Below, piece by piece: positions 1 to 5,295 of a DNA stretch of 5,295 nucleotides; the first letter of the stretch is position 1; each line of letters starts with the position of its first letter. The stretch comes from SHLQ01 sp964441145. GTDB lineage: Bacteria > Actinomycetota > Acidimicrobiia > Acidimicrobiales > SHLQ01. The notes beneath the pieces are model-generated. The model was not told where the DNA came from, searched no databases, and saw nothing but the letters and a program-made list of their open reading frames with translations. Where the stretch lies: the NCBI GenBank assembly GCA_964441145.1, contig CAYTUB010000147.1, forward strand, positions 1 through 5,295. The letters run 5' to 3'. The position numbers and the translations under genes are program-made.

Positions 1-1
1 C

Positions 2-1177
2 CTCGACCTGTTCTTCTTCTTCGTCTTCTTCGAAGTGGTTCTCGTACCGATGTACTTCTTGATCGGCGGCTGGGGTCACGGCAACCGCATTTACGCGGCG
101 ACAAAGTTCTTCATCTTTACGATGTTTGGCTCGGCGCTGATGCTGGTCGGCATTCTCGCGATCGTGTTCCTCAGCGAACGGGTGACAGGCATCGTGACCT
201 TCGACGTGGTGGCGTTGGCCGAAGGCCAGCACTGGGGCCAGACCGCAGGGCGTTGGATCTTCTTATCGTTCGTATTGGCCTTTGCCGTGAAGGTGCCGGT
301 GTTCCCGGTCCATACGTGGCTGCCCGATGCACACACCGAGGCACCAACAGCCGGTTCGGTAATCCTTGCCGGTGTCATGCTCAAGCTTGGGACCTACGGT
401 TTCTTCCGCTTTGGCTTGTTTCTCTTCCCGGAGGCCGCGACCTGGTTCGCGCCGGTCATGTTGATACTGGGAACGATCGGCATCTTGTATGGGGCTGCCG
501 CAGCGACCATGCAAAAGGACCTCAAACGTCTCGTGGCGTACTCCTCGGTCGCCCACCTTGGTTTCATCATGTTGGGAACCTTCGCCATCACGACCGAAGC
601 GCTCGTTGGTTCGGTCATGCAGATGGTCAACCACGGTCTTTCCACCGGTGCCTTGTTCTTCTTGGTCGGCTGGATGTACGAGCGTCGCCACACTCGCGAG
701 ATCTCTCAGCTGGGCGGTATCCAAAAGTCCGCACCGGTATTTGCTGGCGCCTTCACGCTGGTGATGTTCTCCTCCATTGGCTTGCCGGGGTTGAACGGCT
801 TCGTTGGCGAGTTCCTGATCTTGATCGGTGCCTTCGTCGCCAGCCCATGGATTGCTTCGATTGCTGCCTCGGGCGTCATCTTTGCCGCCCTCTACATGCT
901 GTGGGCCTACCAGCGGGTGTTCCACGGACCAGCCGAGGGCGACAACGCCGAGATGAAAGACCTTCGCATGTCCGAAGGCCTGATCTTGTTGCCGATGATC
1001 GCACTCATCATCTTCACCGGTGTCTACCCCAAGCCAATGCTTGACCGGATCGAGCCATCGATCGAAGCGCTCATTGTCCACATCGACGAGCGAGTCGAGG
1101 ACTGGAGCGAGCCAACGGTCGAGATACTGCTGCCGCTCGAGGGCGAAGAATCCCACGATGATGAGGGAGAGGGCTGA
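2..1177 (+). CDS. nuoM: NADH-quinone oxidoreductase subunit M (NuoM), 5'-truncated by window edge
   Basis: This is an antiporter-like, proton-pumping membrane subunit of respiratory complex I, which couples NADH oxidation and quinone reduction to proton translocation across the cytoplasmic membrane. The reading frame is open from base 2, so the real start lies upstream. The 391 visible residues begin at the helix carrying the conserved glutamate (FFEVVLVPMYFLIGGWG, Glu at visible residue 11, equivalent to E. coli Glu144). About 130 N-terminal residues should therefore be missing. Family hallmarks follow in order: AVKVPVFPVHTWLPDAHTEA with the TM7 lysine (residue 97), GVMLKLGTYG with the TM8 lysine (128), KRLVAYSSVAHLGF (about 175-188), MVNHGLSTGALF (about 208-219) and GLNGFVGEFLIL with the TM12 glutamate (270). 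All key charged residues are present, so the subunit looks functional. After the last helix comes a tail of about 45 residues that ends strongly acidic. The stop codon overlaps the nuoN start by one base. Confidence 0.97.
   Translation, partial: LDLFFFFVFFEVVLVPMYFLIGGWGHGNRIYAATKFFIFTMFGSALMLVGILAIVFLSERVTGIVTFDVVALAEGQHWGQTAGRWIFLSFVLAFAVKVPVFPVHTWLPDAHTEAPTAGSVILAGVMLKLGTYGFFRFGLFLFPEAATWFAPVMLILGTIGILYGAAAATMQKDLKRLVAYSSVAHLGFIMLGTFAITTEALVGSVMQMVNHGLSTGALFFLVGWMYERRHTREISQLGGIQKSAPVFAGAFTLVMFSSIGLPGLNGFVGEFLILIGAFVASPWIASIAASGVIFAALYMLWAYQRVFHGPAEGDNAEMKDLRMSEGLILLPMIALIIFTGVYPKPMLDRIEPSIEALIVHIDERVEDWSEPTVEILLPLEGEESHDDEGEG
1163..1173 (+). promoter_or_regulatory. Shine-Dalgarno region of nuoN inside the nuoM 3' end
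   Basis: A purine-rich run (GAGGGAGAGGG) ends just before the TGATG stop/start overlap. Its GGAG core at 1166-1169 lies 7 bases from the nuoN ATG at 1177. It supports this ATG as the start and suggests translational coupling of nuoM and nuoN. It also encodes the acidic end of NuoM. Confidence 0.75.
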
Positions 1178-2664
1178 TGTTGCTCGCACAAGTCGTCACA
1201 CCTGATGTCGATTTTCAGGTCCTGCTCCCCATGCTCTTCCTTGGGGTTGCAGGCTTGTTGATCTTGACGATGTCCTCGATCCGCAAGGACCTGCCGGGCT
1301 GGTTCATCACCGGATGGACCGTCACCGCTGCGTTGCTGTCGGCAATTTCGGGTCTGTTCTTGTGGAACCGTCTCGGGGACGAGGGTCCAAGTTCGACCAT
1401 CGCCACATCCGTTGGCTTTGACGGTTTCTCGATCTTCTTGAGCGTGGTTATTGCGCTCTCCGTCGCGATGGCCGCTCTGCTGGTCCACACCTACGTGCAA
1501 CGAGAAGAGCTGGACGGCGTCGAAATCCACGTATTGCTCCTGCTCTCTGGTTCCGGTGGCATGATCATGTCGTTCTCCAACGACCTGATCGTGTTCTTCC
1601 TCGGCCTCGAAACGCTGTCCTTGGCCGTCTACGTGCTGGCAGCACTCCATCGCCGCCGCTACACCTCACAGGAAGCGGGCATGAAGTACTTCGTGCTCGG
1701 TGCCTTCTCCTCGACGTTCTTTCTCTACGGCATCGCACTGATTTACGGCGCAACCGGTTCGACCAACCTGGTCACCATCAACGCGTTCCTGCGCTCGGCG
1801 ATCGTGCTCGAAGATGGGCTGCTTCTCGGTGGCATCGCCCTGCTGATCGTCGGCCTGGTCTTCAAGGTCGGTGCTGCACCGTTCCATTCATGGACACCTG
1901 ATGTGTACGACGGATCACCAACACCCGTCGTTGCCTACATGGCATCGGGCGTCAAGGTCGCCGGCTTCGCTGGGCTCTTGCGCATCATGTCGGTGACCTT
2001 TGAACCGCTCGTCGACGACTGGCGCCTCGCCATCGAAGTCATCGCCGCATTGACCTTGGTCATCGGCTCGGTCTCGGCAATCGTGCAGACCAACGTTAAG
2101 CGCATGCTTGCGTACTCCTCGATCAGCCACGCCGGGTTCATCCTGCTCGGTGTCTTGGCCGCAACAGAACGCGGTACCGCTGCTGCACTCTTCTATGTTG
2201 CGAGCTACACGTTCCTAGTTGCGGGAACCTTTGGCACCTTGTCGATCGTTGCCGAAAAGGGCGACGAGGACTTCGGCTTTGACGTCTTCCACGGTCTGGC
2301 GCGCCGTCGACCAATGCTTGGGTTCGCGATGATGATCTTCCTGCTCGCGCAGGCAGGGGTGCCGTTGACCAGTGGCTTCTTTGCAAAGTTCGAGGTCATC
2401 GCCGCTGCAATCGACGCGGAGAGCTACTGGGTTGCCATCGTGGCGATGCTCGCAGCGGTCGTCAGTGCATATCTCTACATCCGTATCCTGATCGCCATGT
2501 TCCTCACCGATCCCGCTGAGGGTGCAGAGAAGGTCCTGATCCCGCCGACCGTTGGCGTGGTGCTGGTCGCGTCGGTCATCGTGACGATCGTCTTTGGCAT
2601 TTTCCCAGGCCTGCTCGACGGCCTCGCCCAAGACGCGATGGCAGTCCTCGCCACCGGAGGCTGA
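1177..2664 (+). CDS. nuoN: NADH-quinone oxidoreductase subunit N (NuoN), complete
   Basis: This is a second antiporter-like proton-pumping subunit of complex I, next to NuoM in the membrane arm. It has 495 residues, normal for the family (E. coli NuoN is about 485), and about 14 hydrophobic segments. Conserved charged residues of the pump are visible: Glu145 in DLIVFFLGLETLSLAVYVL (TM5), Lys230 in VFKVGAAPFHSWTPDVYDG (TM7), Lys260 in YMASGVKVAGF (TM8) and Lys404 in LTSGFFAKFEV (TM12). KRMLAYSSISHAGF at about 308-321 is the standard NuoN loop/helix. The lysine rather than glutamate in TM12 separates it from NuoM. The ATG at 1177 overlaps the nuoM stop by one base and has a good Shine-Dalgarno region. 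In the usual nuoA-N order it is the last subunit gene, and the frame that follows is not a standard Nuo subunit. No frameshift or missing key residue is seen. Confidence 0.98.
   Translation: MLLAQVVTPDVDFQVLLPMLFLGVAGLLILTMSSIRKDLPGWFITGWTVTAALLSAISGLFLWNRLGDEGPSSTIATSVGFDGFSIFLSVVIALSVAMAALLVHTYVQREELDGVEIHVLLLLSGSGGMIMSFSNDLIVFFLGLETLSLAVYVLAALHRRRYTSQEAGMKYFVLGAFSSTFFLYGIALIYGATGSTNLVTINAFLRSAIVLEDGLLLGGIALLIVGLVFKVGAAPFHSWTPDVYDGSPTPVVAYMASGVKVAGFAGLLRIMSVTFEPLVDDWRLAIEVIAALTLVIGSVSAIVQTNVKRMLAYSSISHAGFILLGVLAATERGTAAALFYVASYTFLVAGTFGTLSIVAEKGDEDFGFDVFHGLARRRPMLGFAMMIFLLAQAGVPLTSGFFAKFEVIAAAIDAESYWVAIVAMLAAVVSAYLYIRILIAMFLTDPAEGAEKVLIPPTVGVVLVASVIVTIVFGIFPGLLDGLAQDAMAVLATGG
2656..2660 (+). 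promoter_or_regulatory. Shine-Dalgarno site deciding the start of the 141-aa gene
   Basis: GGAGG lies within the last sense codons of nuoN, 8 bases before the ATG at 2669. It favours that ATG over the in-frame TTG at 2594, which would sit deep inside nuoN and add 25 non-membrane-like residues. Confidence 0.75.
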
Positions 2665-2668
2665 GCGA

Positions 2669-3094
2669 ATGCGCCTCTCGCGCGATGAGTCGCGCGAGAT
2701 TGCCGCGATTGCCTTAATGCTGGCAATCGGCCTGCGATTCTTTTCCGGTTTCGTCCGCTGGCTCGACGACCTCAGCAACGGCGGTGGAGCGAGCACCTTC
2801 ATCTCCACGGCCTTCGAACCGGTCGGCTCGACCATGGCTATCTTCACGCTCGGGCTTGCGTTGCTTATCGTGTTGTCGCCTGCGGGCGCGATCTCCGAAC
2901 GAGTGCGAAGGCCAGCGACGATCATCTCCGGTCTCGTCACCGCCGTGGCAACGATCGTGATTCTCAACCGTCTCATCACGGGTGGGGGATCGGTTCTCGG
3001 CCGGATCTGGTTCACGATGCTCGATAAGTTCCCCGCGCTGATCCTGGCCGCAGCCGCCTTCATCATCCTGCAAAACCACGACTCCAACCGCTAG
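2669..3094 (+). CDS. Unrecognised multi-pass membrane protein, last gene of the nuo operon
   Basis: I do not recognise this 141-residue protein. It starts with a charged N-terminus (MRLSRDESRE) and has about four hydrophobic segments: roughly residues 11-31, 55-72, 82-101 and 120-135. A Gly/Ser-containing loop (about 36-49) and the basic loop SERVRRP (about 76-82) separate helices, and the C-terminus is short and polar (QNHDSNR). There is no signal peptidase site, cofactor motif or catalytic signature, and none of the paired Lys/Glu helix residues typical of antiporter-like Nuo subunits. The start is chosen from GGAGG 8 bases upstream. The gene begins only 4 bases after the nuoN stop, so cotranscription and probably translational coupling with complex I genes are expected. 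From position alone it could be an accessory or assembly factor of complex I, or an unrelated passenger; the sequence does not decide. Third-base composition resembles nuoN, giving no sign of recent transfer. Confidence 0.85.
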   Translation: MRLSRDESREIAAIALMLAIGLRFFSGFVRWLDDLSNGGGASTFISTAFEPVGSTMAIFTLGLALLIVLSPAGAISERVRRPATIISGLVTAVATIVILNRLITGGGSVLGRIWFTMLDKFPALILAAAAFIILQNHDSNR

Positions 3095-3099
3095 GGATC

Positions 3100-3158
3100 C
3101 AAGGAATCTAGGAACGCTGGGCATGAATATTTCATGCTGACTGTTCCTAGATCCCTTG
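3100..3158 (+). repeat. Nested 59-bp imperfect palindrome (stem-loop / operator candidate)
   Basis: The outer arms are CAAGGAATCTAGGAAC (3100-3115) and GTTCCTAGATCCCTTG (3143-3158), complementary at 15 of 16 positions (one A/C mismatch, 3105 against 3153). Inside, GCATGAA (3121-3127) and TTCATGC (3131-3137) form a perfect 7-bp stem around TAT. Both dyads share the same centre (3129), separated by 5-base flanks that pair poorly. An alternative register exists: AGGGATC (3093-3099) matches GATCCCT (3150-3156). The element begins 5 bases after the stop of the nuo-linked gene and ends 13 bases before a -10 box. No U-run follows either arm, so it is not a classical intrinsic terminator. It could still end nuo transcription, act as an operator, or be one copy of a dispersed palindromic repeat. 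Confidence 0.7.
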
Positions 3159-3171
3159 AATGGTGTTGGCC

Positions 3172-3177
3172 TACACT
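3172..3177 (+). promoter_or_regulatory. -10 box (TACACT) of a probable leaderless promoter
   Basis: TACACT fits the actinobacterial TANNNT -10 consensus and ends 8 bases before the ATG at 3186. Transcription would then start at or within a base or two of the A of the ATG, giving a leaderless mRNA. This agrees with the lack of any usable Shine-Dalgarno sequence before that ATG. No good -35 hexamer is seen 16-18 bases upstream; that zone (about 3149-3154) lies inside the right arm of the palindrome. Confidence 0.5.
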
Positions 3178-3185
3178 TTGTGGAC

Positions 3186-3500
3186 ATGGACGGTAGCGAG
3201 CACCCCGAGAGCATCGCCAGGGAGCTTGGCGCGAGCGCTGGCGCCTACCGCGATGTCGCCTACGGCCTGCGTCGCTGGGCATCGGGTGATGAGCATGCTG
3301 CCAACGAGGACTTTGTGTCGCTGCGCCTGGTCGCGGTGCAGGCGATTGCGCTGACGGTCTTTCTCGCCTTTGCGGGGATTGGGCTCGCTACATCACCGGC
3401 TGATCGCCTTGGTTCGATTGGCATGTGGCTGATGCTTCTCGCCCCGATCGCCGGATTCGCCTGGTTGATCCGAAACTTCGCGGTCAAGCGGGCGAAGTAG
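3186..3500 (+). CDS. Unrecognised small two-helix membrane protein
   Basis: I do not recognise this 104-residue protein. The first ~45 residues are polar and partly acidic (MDGSEHPESIARELGASAGAYRDVAYGLRRWASGDEHAANEDF). Two hydrophobic helices follow at about residues 47-69 and 77-95, joined by the short turn TSPADRLGS, and the basic end RNFAVKRAK suggests a cytoplasmic C-terminus and therefore a cytoplasmic N-terminus. No catalytic or binding motif is visible. The ATG at 3186 is preferred over the in-frame TTG at 3156 because 3156 lies inside the palindrome, while 3186 sits at the right distance behind a TACACT -10 box for leaderless translation. The gene is separated from the nuo operon by 91 bases and converges on gcdH with only 12 bases between stops. 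Its codon use resembles its neighbours. No function is assigned. Confidence 0.8.
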   Translation: MDGSEHPESIARELGASAGAYRDVAYGLRRWASGDEHAANEDFVSLRLVAVQAIALTVFLAFAGIGLATSPADRLGSIGMWLMLLAPIAGFAWLIRNFAVKRAK

Positions 3501-3513
3501 CGCCCAGCTTCGC
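3490..3513. terminator. Weak bidirectional hairpin between convergent stops
   Basis: Two competing stems span the gap between the convergent genes: GGGCG (3490-3494) with CGCCC (3501-3505) around a 6-base loop, and GCGAAG (3492-3497) with CTTCGC (3508-3513). They overlap both stop codons. Neither is followed by a convincing U-run on either strand, so this is a tentative terminator chosen mainly on position. Confidence 0.3.
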
Positions 3514-4715
3514 TATTGGGGAGCGGCGAAGGATTGGTGGCCGGTGAGCGCGAGTCCGAGAATCAGGGTGTGGATCTCGTTGGTGCCTTCGTAGGTGTAG
3601 ACCGATTCGAGATTGTTCATGTGGCGAATCGGGCTGTACTCGAGTGAGATCCCATTCGCTCCCAGGATGCTTCGAGCGGTTCTGGCTACGTCGAGGGCCA
3701 TTTGTACGTTGTCGAGCTTGCCCACGCTGATGTGTGTCGATGACAGCTCACCGGCGTCCTTGAGCTTGCCGATGTGTAGTGCGAGCAGGGTTCCTTGCTG
3801 AACCGCGATCATCATCTTGACGAGCTTTTGCTGCGTGAGCTGTAGGGCGCTGATCGGCTTTCCGAACTGCACTCGTTGACCTGCGTACTCGAGAGCTTCC
3901 TCGTAGCAGGCTCGTGCGGCTCCAACGGCTCCGAACAGGATCCCGTATCGGGCTTCGTTGAGGCACGACAGTGGACCACGCATTCCGGATATTTCAGGAA
4001 GTACCGCAGAGGCGGGAAGACGAACGTCCTGCATGACGAGCTCGGAGGTAACCGAGGCTCGCAGCGACATCTTCTGCTTGATTTCTGGAGCGGAGAATCC
4101 TGGGCTGTCGGTCGGGACCACAAACCCGCGGATGCCGTCGTCGGTGCGGGCCCAGACCACGGCGACATCTGCCACAGAGCCATTCGTGATCCACATCTTT
4201 GTGCCGTTGAGAATCCAATCGGATCCATCGTTGTTTGCGTAGGTGAGCATGTTGGACGGGTCGCTGCCGCTGTCGGGTTCGGTCAGCCCGAAGCATCCGA
4301 TTGCATCGCCCGAGGCCATCCGGGGTAGCCACTCTTGCTTTTGCTCCTCCGACCCGTATGCCCATATCGGGAACATCGCGAGTGATCCCTGAACGCTTAC
4401 GAAGCTTCGAATCCCCGAGTCGCCGGCTTCGAGTTCGGTGCACGCGAGTCCGTACGCGGTGGCTGAAGTTCCCGCGCACCCATAACCGGTCAGGTGCATG
4501 CCGAACAGTCCAAGTTCGCCCATGCCCTTTGCGAGCTCCTGGTGTGGAATGGTGGCGGTGTCGAACCACTCGCCGACGTACGGGTTGACTTCCTTCTCGA
4601 CGTAGGACCGGACGGTGTCGCGGATCATGCGCTCTTCTTCGTTGATCAGCGCATCAAGATTGAGAACGTCGTGGGGATCGACGGGTGTTGGGAGTACCGG
4701 GTTGTGCTGACTCAT
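3513..4715 (-). CDS. gcdH: Glutaryl-CoA dehydrogenase (acyl-CoA dehydrogenase family)
   Basis: This is a cytoplasmic FAD enzyme that oxidises and decarboxylates glutaryl-CoA to crotonyl-CoA and CO2, passing electrons to electron transfer flavoprotein. It serves lysine, hydroxylysine and tryptophan (glutarate) breakdown. The 400 residues are full length and collinear with human GCDH: an N-terminal helical domain (to about 135), the FAD/substrate beta-domain with CFGLTEPDSGSDPS (141-154) and KMWITNGSVADVAVVWAR (173-190), and a C-terminal helical domain with RVQFGKPISALQL (281-293) and LGANGISLEY (351-360). Glu376 in TYEGT matches the catalytic base (human Glu370). Arg103-Ser104 match the glutaryl-binding Arg94-Ser95. 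Glu96 and Tyr375 match human Glu87 and Tyr369, residues associated with decarboxylating rather than non-decarboxylating enzymes. The ATG at 4715 is chosen over the GTG at 4745 because AAGGA lies 9 bases upstream and the extra ten residues are unlike the family. The neighbours shown give no pathway partners. Confidence 0.95.
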   Translation of the reverse strand: MSQHNPVLPTPVDPHDVLNLDALINEEERMIRDTVRSYVEKEVNPYVGEWFDTATIPHQELAKGMGELGLFGMHLTGYGCAGTSATAYGLACTELEAGDSGIRSFVSVQGSLAMFPIWAYGSEEQKQEWLPRMASGDAIGCFGLTEPDSGSDPSNMLTYANNDGSDWILNGTKMWITNGSVADVAVVWARTDDGIRGFVVPTDSPGFSAPEIKQKMSLRASVTSELVMQDVRLPASAVLPEISGMRGPLSCLNEARYGILFGAVGAARACYEEALEYAGQRVQFGKPISALQLTQQKLVKMMIAVQQGTLLALHIGKLKDAGELSSTHISVGKLDNVQMALDVARTARSILGANGISLEYSPIRHMNNLESVYTYEGTNEIHTLILGLALTGHQSFAAPQ

Positions 4716-4724
4716 CTTTGGGTT

Positions 4725-4729
4725 TCCTT
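4725..4729 (-). promoter_or_regulatory. Shine-Dalgarno site deciding the gcdH start
   Basis: On the minus strand AAGGA (followed by AA) lies 9 bases before the ATG at 4715-4713. A start at the upstream in-frame GTG (4745) would place this site inside the coding region, so the ATG is preferred. Confidence 0.7.
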
Positions 4730-4745
4730 GTGGGCTCGTCCGCAC

Positions 4746-4751
4746 AGCCTA
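4746..4751 (-). promoter_or_regulatory. Tentative -10 box (TAGGCT) for gcdH
   Basis: On the minus strand TAGGCT fits TANNNT and lies 30 bases before the gcdH ATG, leaving a leader of about 25 bases that contains the Shine-Dalgarno site. The -35 match is poor: TTGCAG (4771-4766) is only 14 bases upstream and CGGTTG (4774-4769) is at 17. The assignment rests mostly on position. Confidence 0.25.
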
Positions 4752-4764
4752 GAGCTACGGACCC

Positions 4765-4792
4765 GCTGCAACCGCGTGGAACCGGGTGCAGC
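4765..4792. promoter_or_regulatory. 28-bp dyad upstream of gcdH, operator candidate
   Basis: GCTGCAACCG (4765-4774) and CGGGTGCAGC (4783-4792) are complementary at 9 of 10 positions around an 8-base centre. The single mismatch is 4771 against 4786. The dyad covers the expected -35 area of the gcdH promoter, a usual place for a repressor site. Which regulator would bind is not evident from the sequence. Confidence 0.35.
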
Positions 4793-4835
4793 TCGAACGG
4801 CATGGTTTGAGGTGCTTGCGACGACGAAGGCGGTA

Positions 4836-4994
4836 GTGCACTGGAGGAGCTCGAACTACGAGCGTTCGGCGAAGATTCCGCTGGCGATTGCAGGTCTCAT
4901 AACGTTGCAACTGCTGCTCCTCATGATGAATTTCGACTTCATCAACAATGTTTCAGACCTGGTTAACGGCTGGTCTTCGACCGACGTCCCATAG
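4836..4994 (+). CDS. Possible small single-helix membrane protein
   Basis: This short frame encodes 52 residues: a polar, basic start (VHWRSSNYERSAK), one strongly hydrophobic segment (IPLAIAGLITLQLLLLMMNF, about residues 14-33) and a polar acidic tail ending SSTDVP. GAAGG lies 5 bases before the GTG at 4836. Another in-frame GTG at 4812 would give 60 residues but has no clear ribosome site. The frame stays open further left, but that part runs antisense through gcdH and is not membrane-like, so only the right end is a gene candidate. Third positions are mostly G/C, as in the neighbours. Positive charge before and negative charge after the helix suggest the N-terminus is inside. It is divergent from gcdH. 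Its small size and the non-ATG start keep confidence low; it may be non-coding. Confidence 0.4.
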   Translation: MHWRSSNYERSAKIPLAIAGLITLQLLLLMMNFDFINNVSDLVNGWSSTDVP

Positions 4995-5125
4995 AGTCAC
5001 GAGTCTGAGGGCGTGCACGCGCCTGTACGTGAGGAAGCGCACCGTTTGAGCTCGGCAACTCGTTCGCAGACTTGCTCTTTCTCGGGGTAGCGGCAGGGTT
5101 GTCGTTGACGTGATCTACTGGGCGT
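4995..5125. other. Intergenic stretch without a clear feature
   Basis: I see no gene, tRNA or strong terminator here. It contains a perfect 10-bp palindrome GCGTGCACGC at 5011-5020 and a TTGACG (-35-like) at 5105-5110. The latter has no TANNNT box at 16-18 bases; TAAGTA at 5131 is 20 bases away and inside the next coding frame. If the small gene at 4836-4994 is not real, the gene-free interval is 4716-5125, about 410 bases. Confidence 0.4.
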
Positions 5126-5295
5126 GTGGCTAAGTATTCGGTACGGGTCGAGGTGGGGGATGGCGGCGGTCATTCTGGCGACCCGCTTGATCCTCCTGCG
5201 CCACCAGAGCGATCGGGGCGTGGCCCGATCGTCGCGGTAGTGGTTCTCGCGCTGCTTGCTGCCGGTGCAGCGGTGTTTCTCTTGAGGCCCGATGC
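5126..5295 (+). CDS. Start of a membrane-anchored protein with a Pro/Gly-rich N-terminus, 3'-truncated
   Basis: The frame is open from GTG at 5126 to the window end (56 codons plus two bases). The visible protein starts MAKYSVRVEVGDGGGHSG, continues with a Pro-rich stretch (DPLDPPAPPERSGRG, about residues 19-33) and then one clear transmembrane segment (PIVAVVVLALLAAGAAVFLL, 34-53) followed by RPD. The basic residues before the helix suggest a cytoplasmic N-terminus with the unseen bulk of the protein outside the membrane. An in-frame stop at 5111 leaves GTG 5126 as the first possible start; GTG 5153 is a less likely alternative. No Shine-Dalgarno site precedes GTG 5126, so translation may be leaderless or the start may differ. 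The short polar-then-helix layout is common to many actinobacterial exported or anchored proteins, so no function can be given from this end alone. Confidence 0.6.
   Translation, partial: MAKYSVRVEVGDGGGHSGDPLDPPAPPERSGRGPIVAVVVLALLAAGAAVFLLRPD

Noticed and set aside
253..1044. Long + strand open frame inside nuoM in another frame (263 codons)
   Set aside because: It lies wholly inside nuoM, has a Cys/Arg/His-rich composition typical of frame-shifted GC-rich coding DNA, and shows no domain.
263..1189. Long antisense open frame opposite nuoM (308 codons)
   Set aside because: It mirrors the codon bias of nuoM; the protein is Gln/Asp/Arg-rich low-complexity with no recognisable motif.
1024..1650. 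Antisense open frame across the nuoM/nuoN junction (208 codons)
   Set aside because: Shadow of two certain genes, with a His/Gln/Asp-rich composition and no plausible start context.
2215..3087. Antisense open frame opposite the nuoN end and the 141-aa gene (290 codons)
   Set aside because: It spans two well-supported sense genes and has no domain.
3100..3158. Palindrome as an insertion-sequence end or CRISPR-like repeat
   Set aside because: There is only one copy, no transposase and no regular spacing in the window; no target duplication can be seen.
3994..4569. Alternative-frame open reading frame within gcdH (191 codons)
   Set aside because: Arg/His-rich shadow of gcdH, whose own frame is confirmed by full-length collinearity with the GCDH family.
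4494..4835. Left part of the + strand open frame that ends at 4994
   Set aside because: This part runs antisense through the gcdH 5' end and shows no membrane or domain features; only the 4836-4994 end is kept as a candidate.
5105..5136. TTGACG ... TAAGTA as a promoter for the last gene
   Set aside because: The 20-base spacer is too long, the -10 does not end in T, and it falls inside the likely coding frame.

Overview
The window is a GC-rich bacterial chromosomal segment, most likely from an actinobacterium. I infer this from the actinobacterial style of the NuoM/NuoN sequences (for example the NuoN stretch FKVGAAPFHSWTPDVYDGSP), frequent G/C at third codon positions, and a gene that appears to be read from a leaderless transcript behind a TANNNT -10 box. 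An uncultured or marine Acidimicrobiia-type lineage is possible, but nothing here fixes the genus.

Left part (2-3094, + strand): the 3' end of a respiratory complex I (nuo) operon. It holds nuoM (5' end outside the window), nuoN (overlapping nuoM by one base in TGATG), and a 141-residue multi-pass membrane protein I do not recognise, starting 4 bases after the nuoN stop. NuoM and NuoN are two of the antiporter-like proton-pumping subunits. The third gene is cotranscribed by position and could be an accessory or a passenger.

Middle (3095-3500): a nested 59-bp imperfect palindrome lies between the end of the nuo operon and a -10 box set 8 bases before the ATG of a small two-helix membrane protein (104 aa). 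The palindrome's right arm covers the -35 zone of that promoter, so it may act as a terminator, an operator, or both.

Right part (3513-4715, - strand): a complete glutaryl-CoA dehydrogenase gene (gcdH), converging on the 104-aa gene with a 12-base gap. It belongs to lysine/tryptophan/glutarate degradation and passes electrons to ETF. A dyad lies upstream of its start, near its likely promoter.

Right end (4716-5295): a possible very small single-helix membrane protein (4836-4994), about 130 bases without a clear feature, and the start of a + strand protein with a Pro/Gly-rich N-terminus and one transmembrane anchor, cut by the window edge.

Overall this is mostly ordinary core metabolism. I see no mobile element, CRISPR array, tRNA or rRNA, and no defence-type system. 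The items worth a second look are the nested palindrome with its leaderless promoter, and the unrecognised small membrane proteins.
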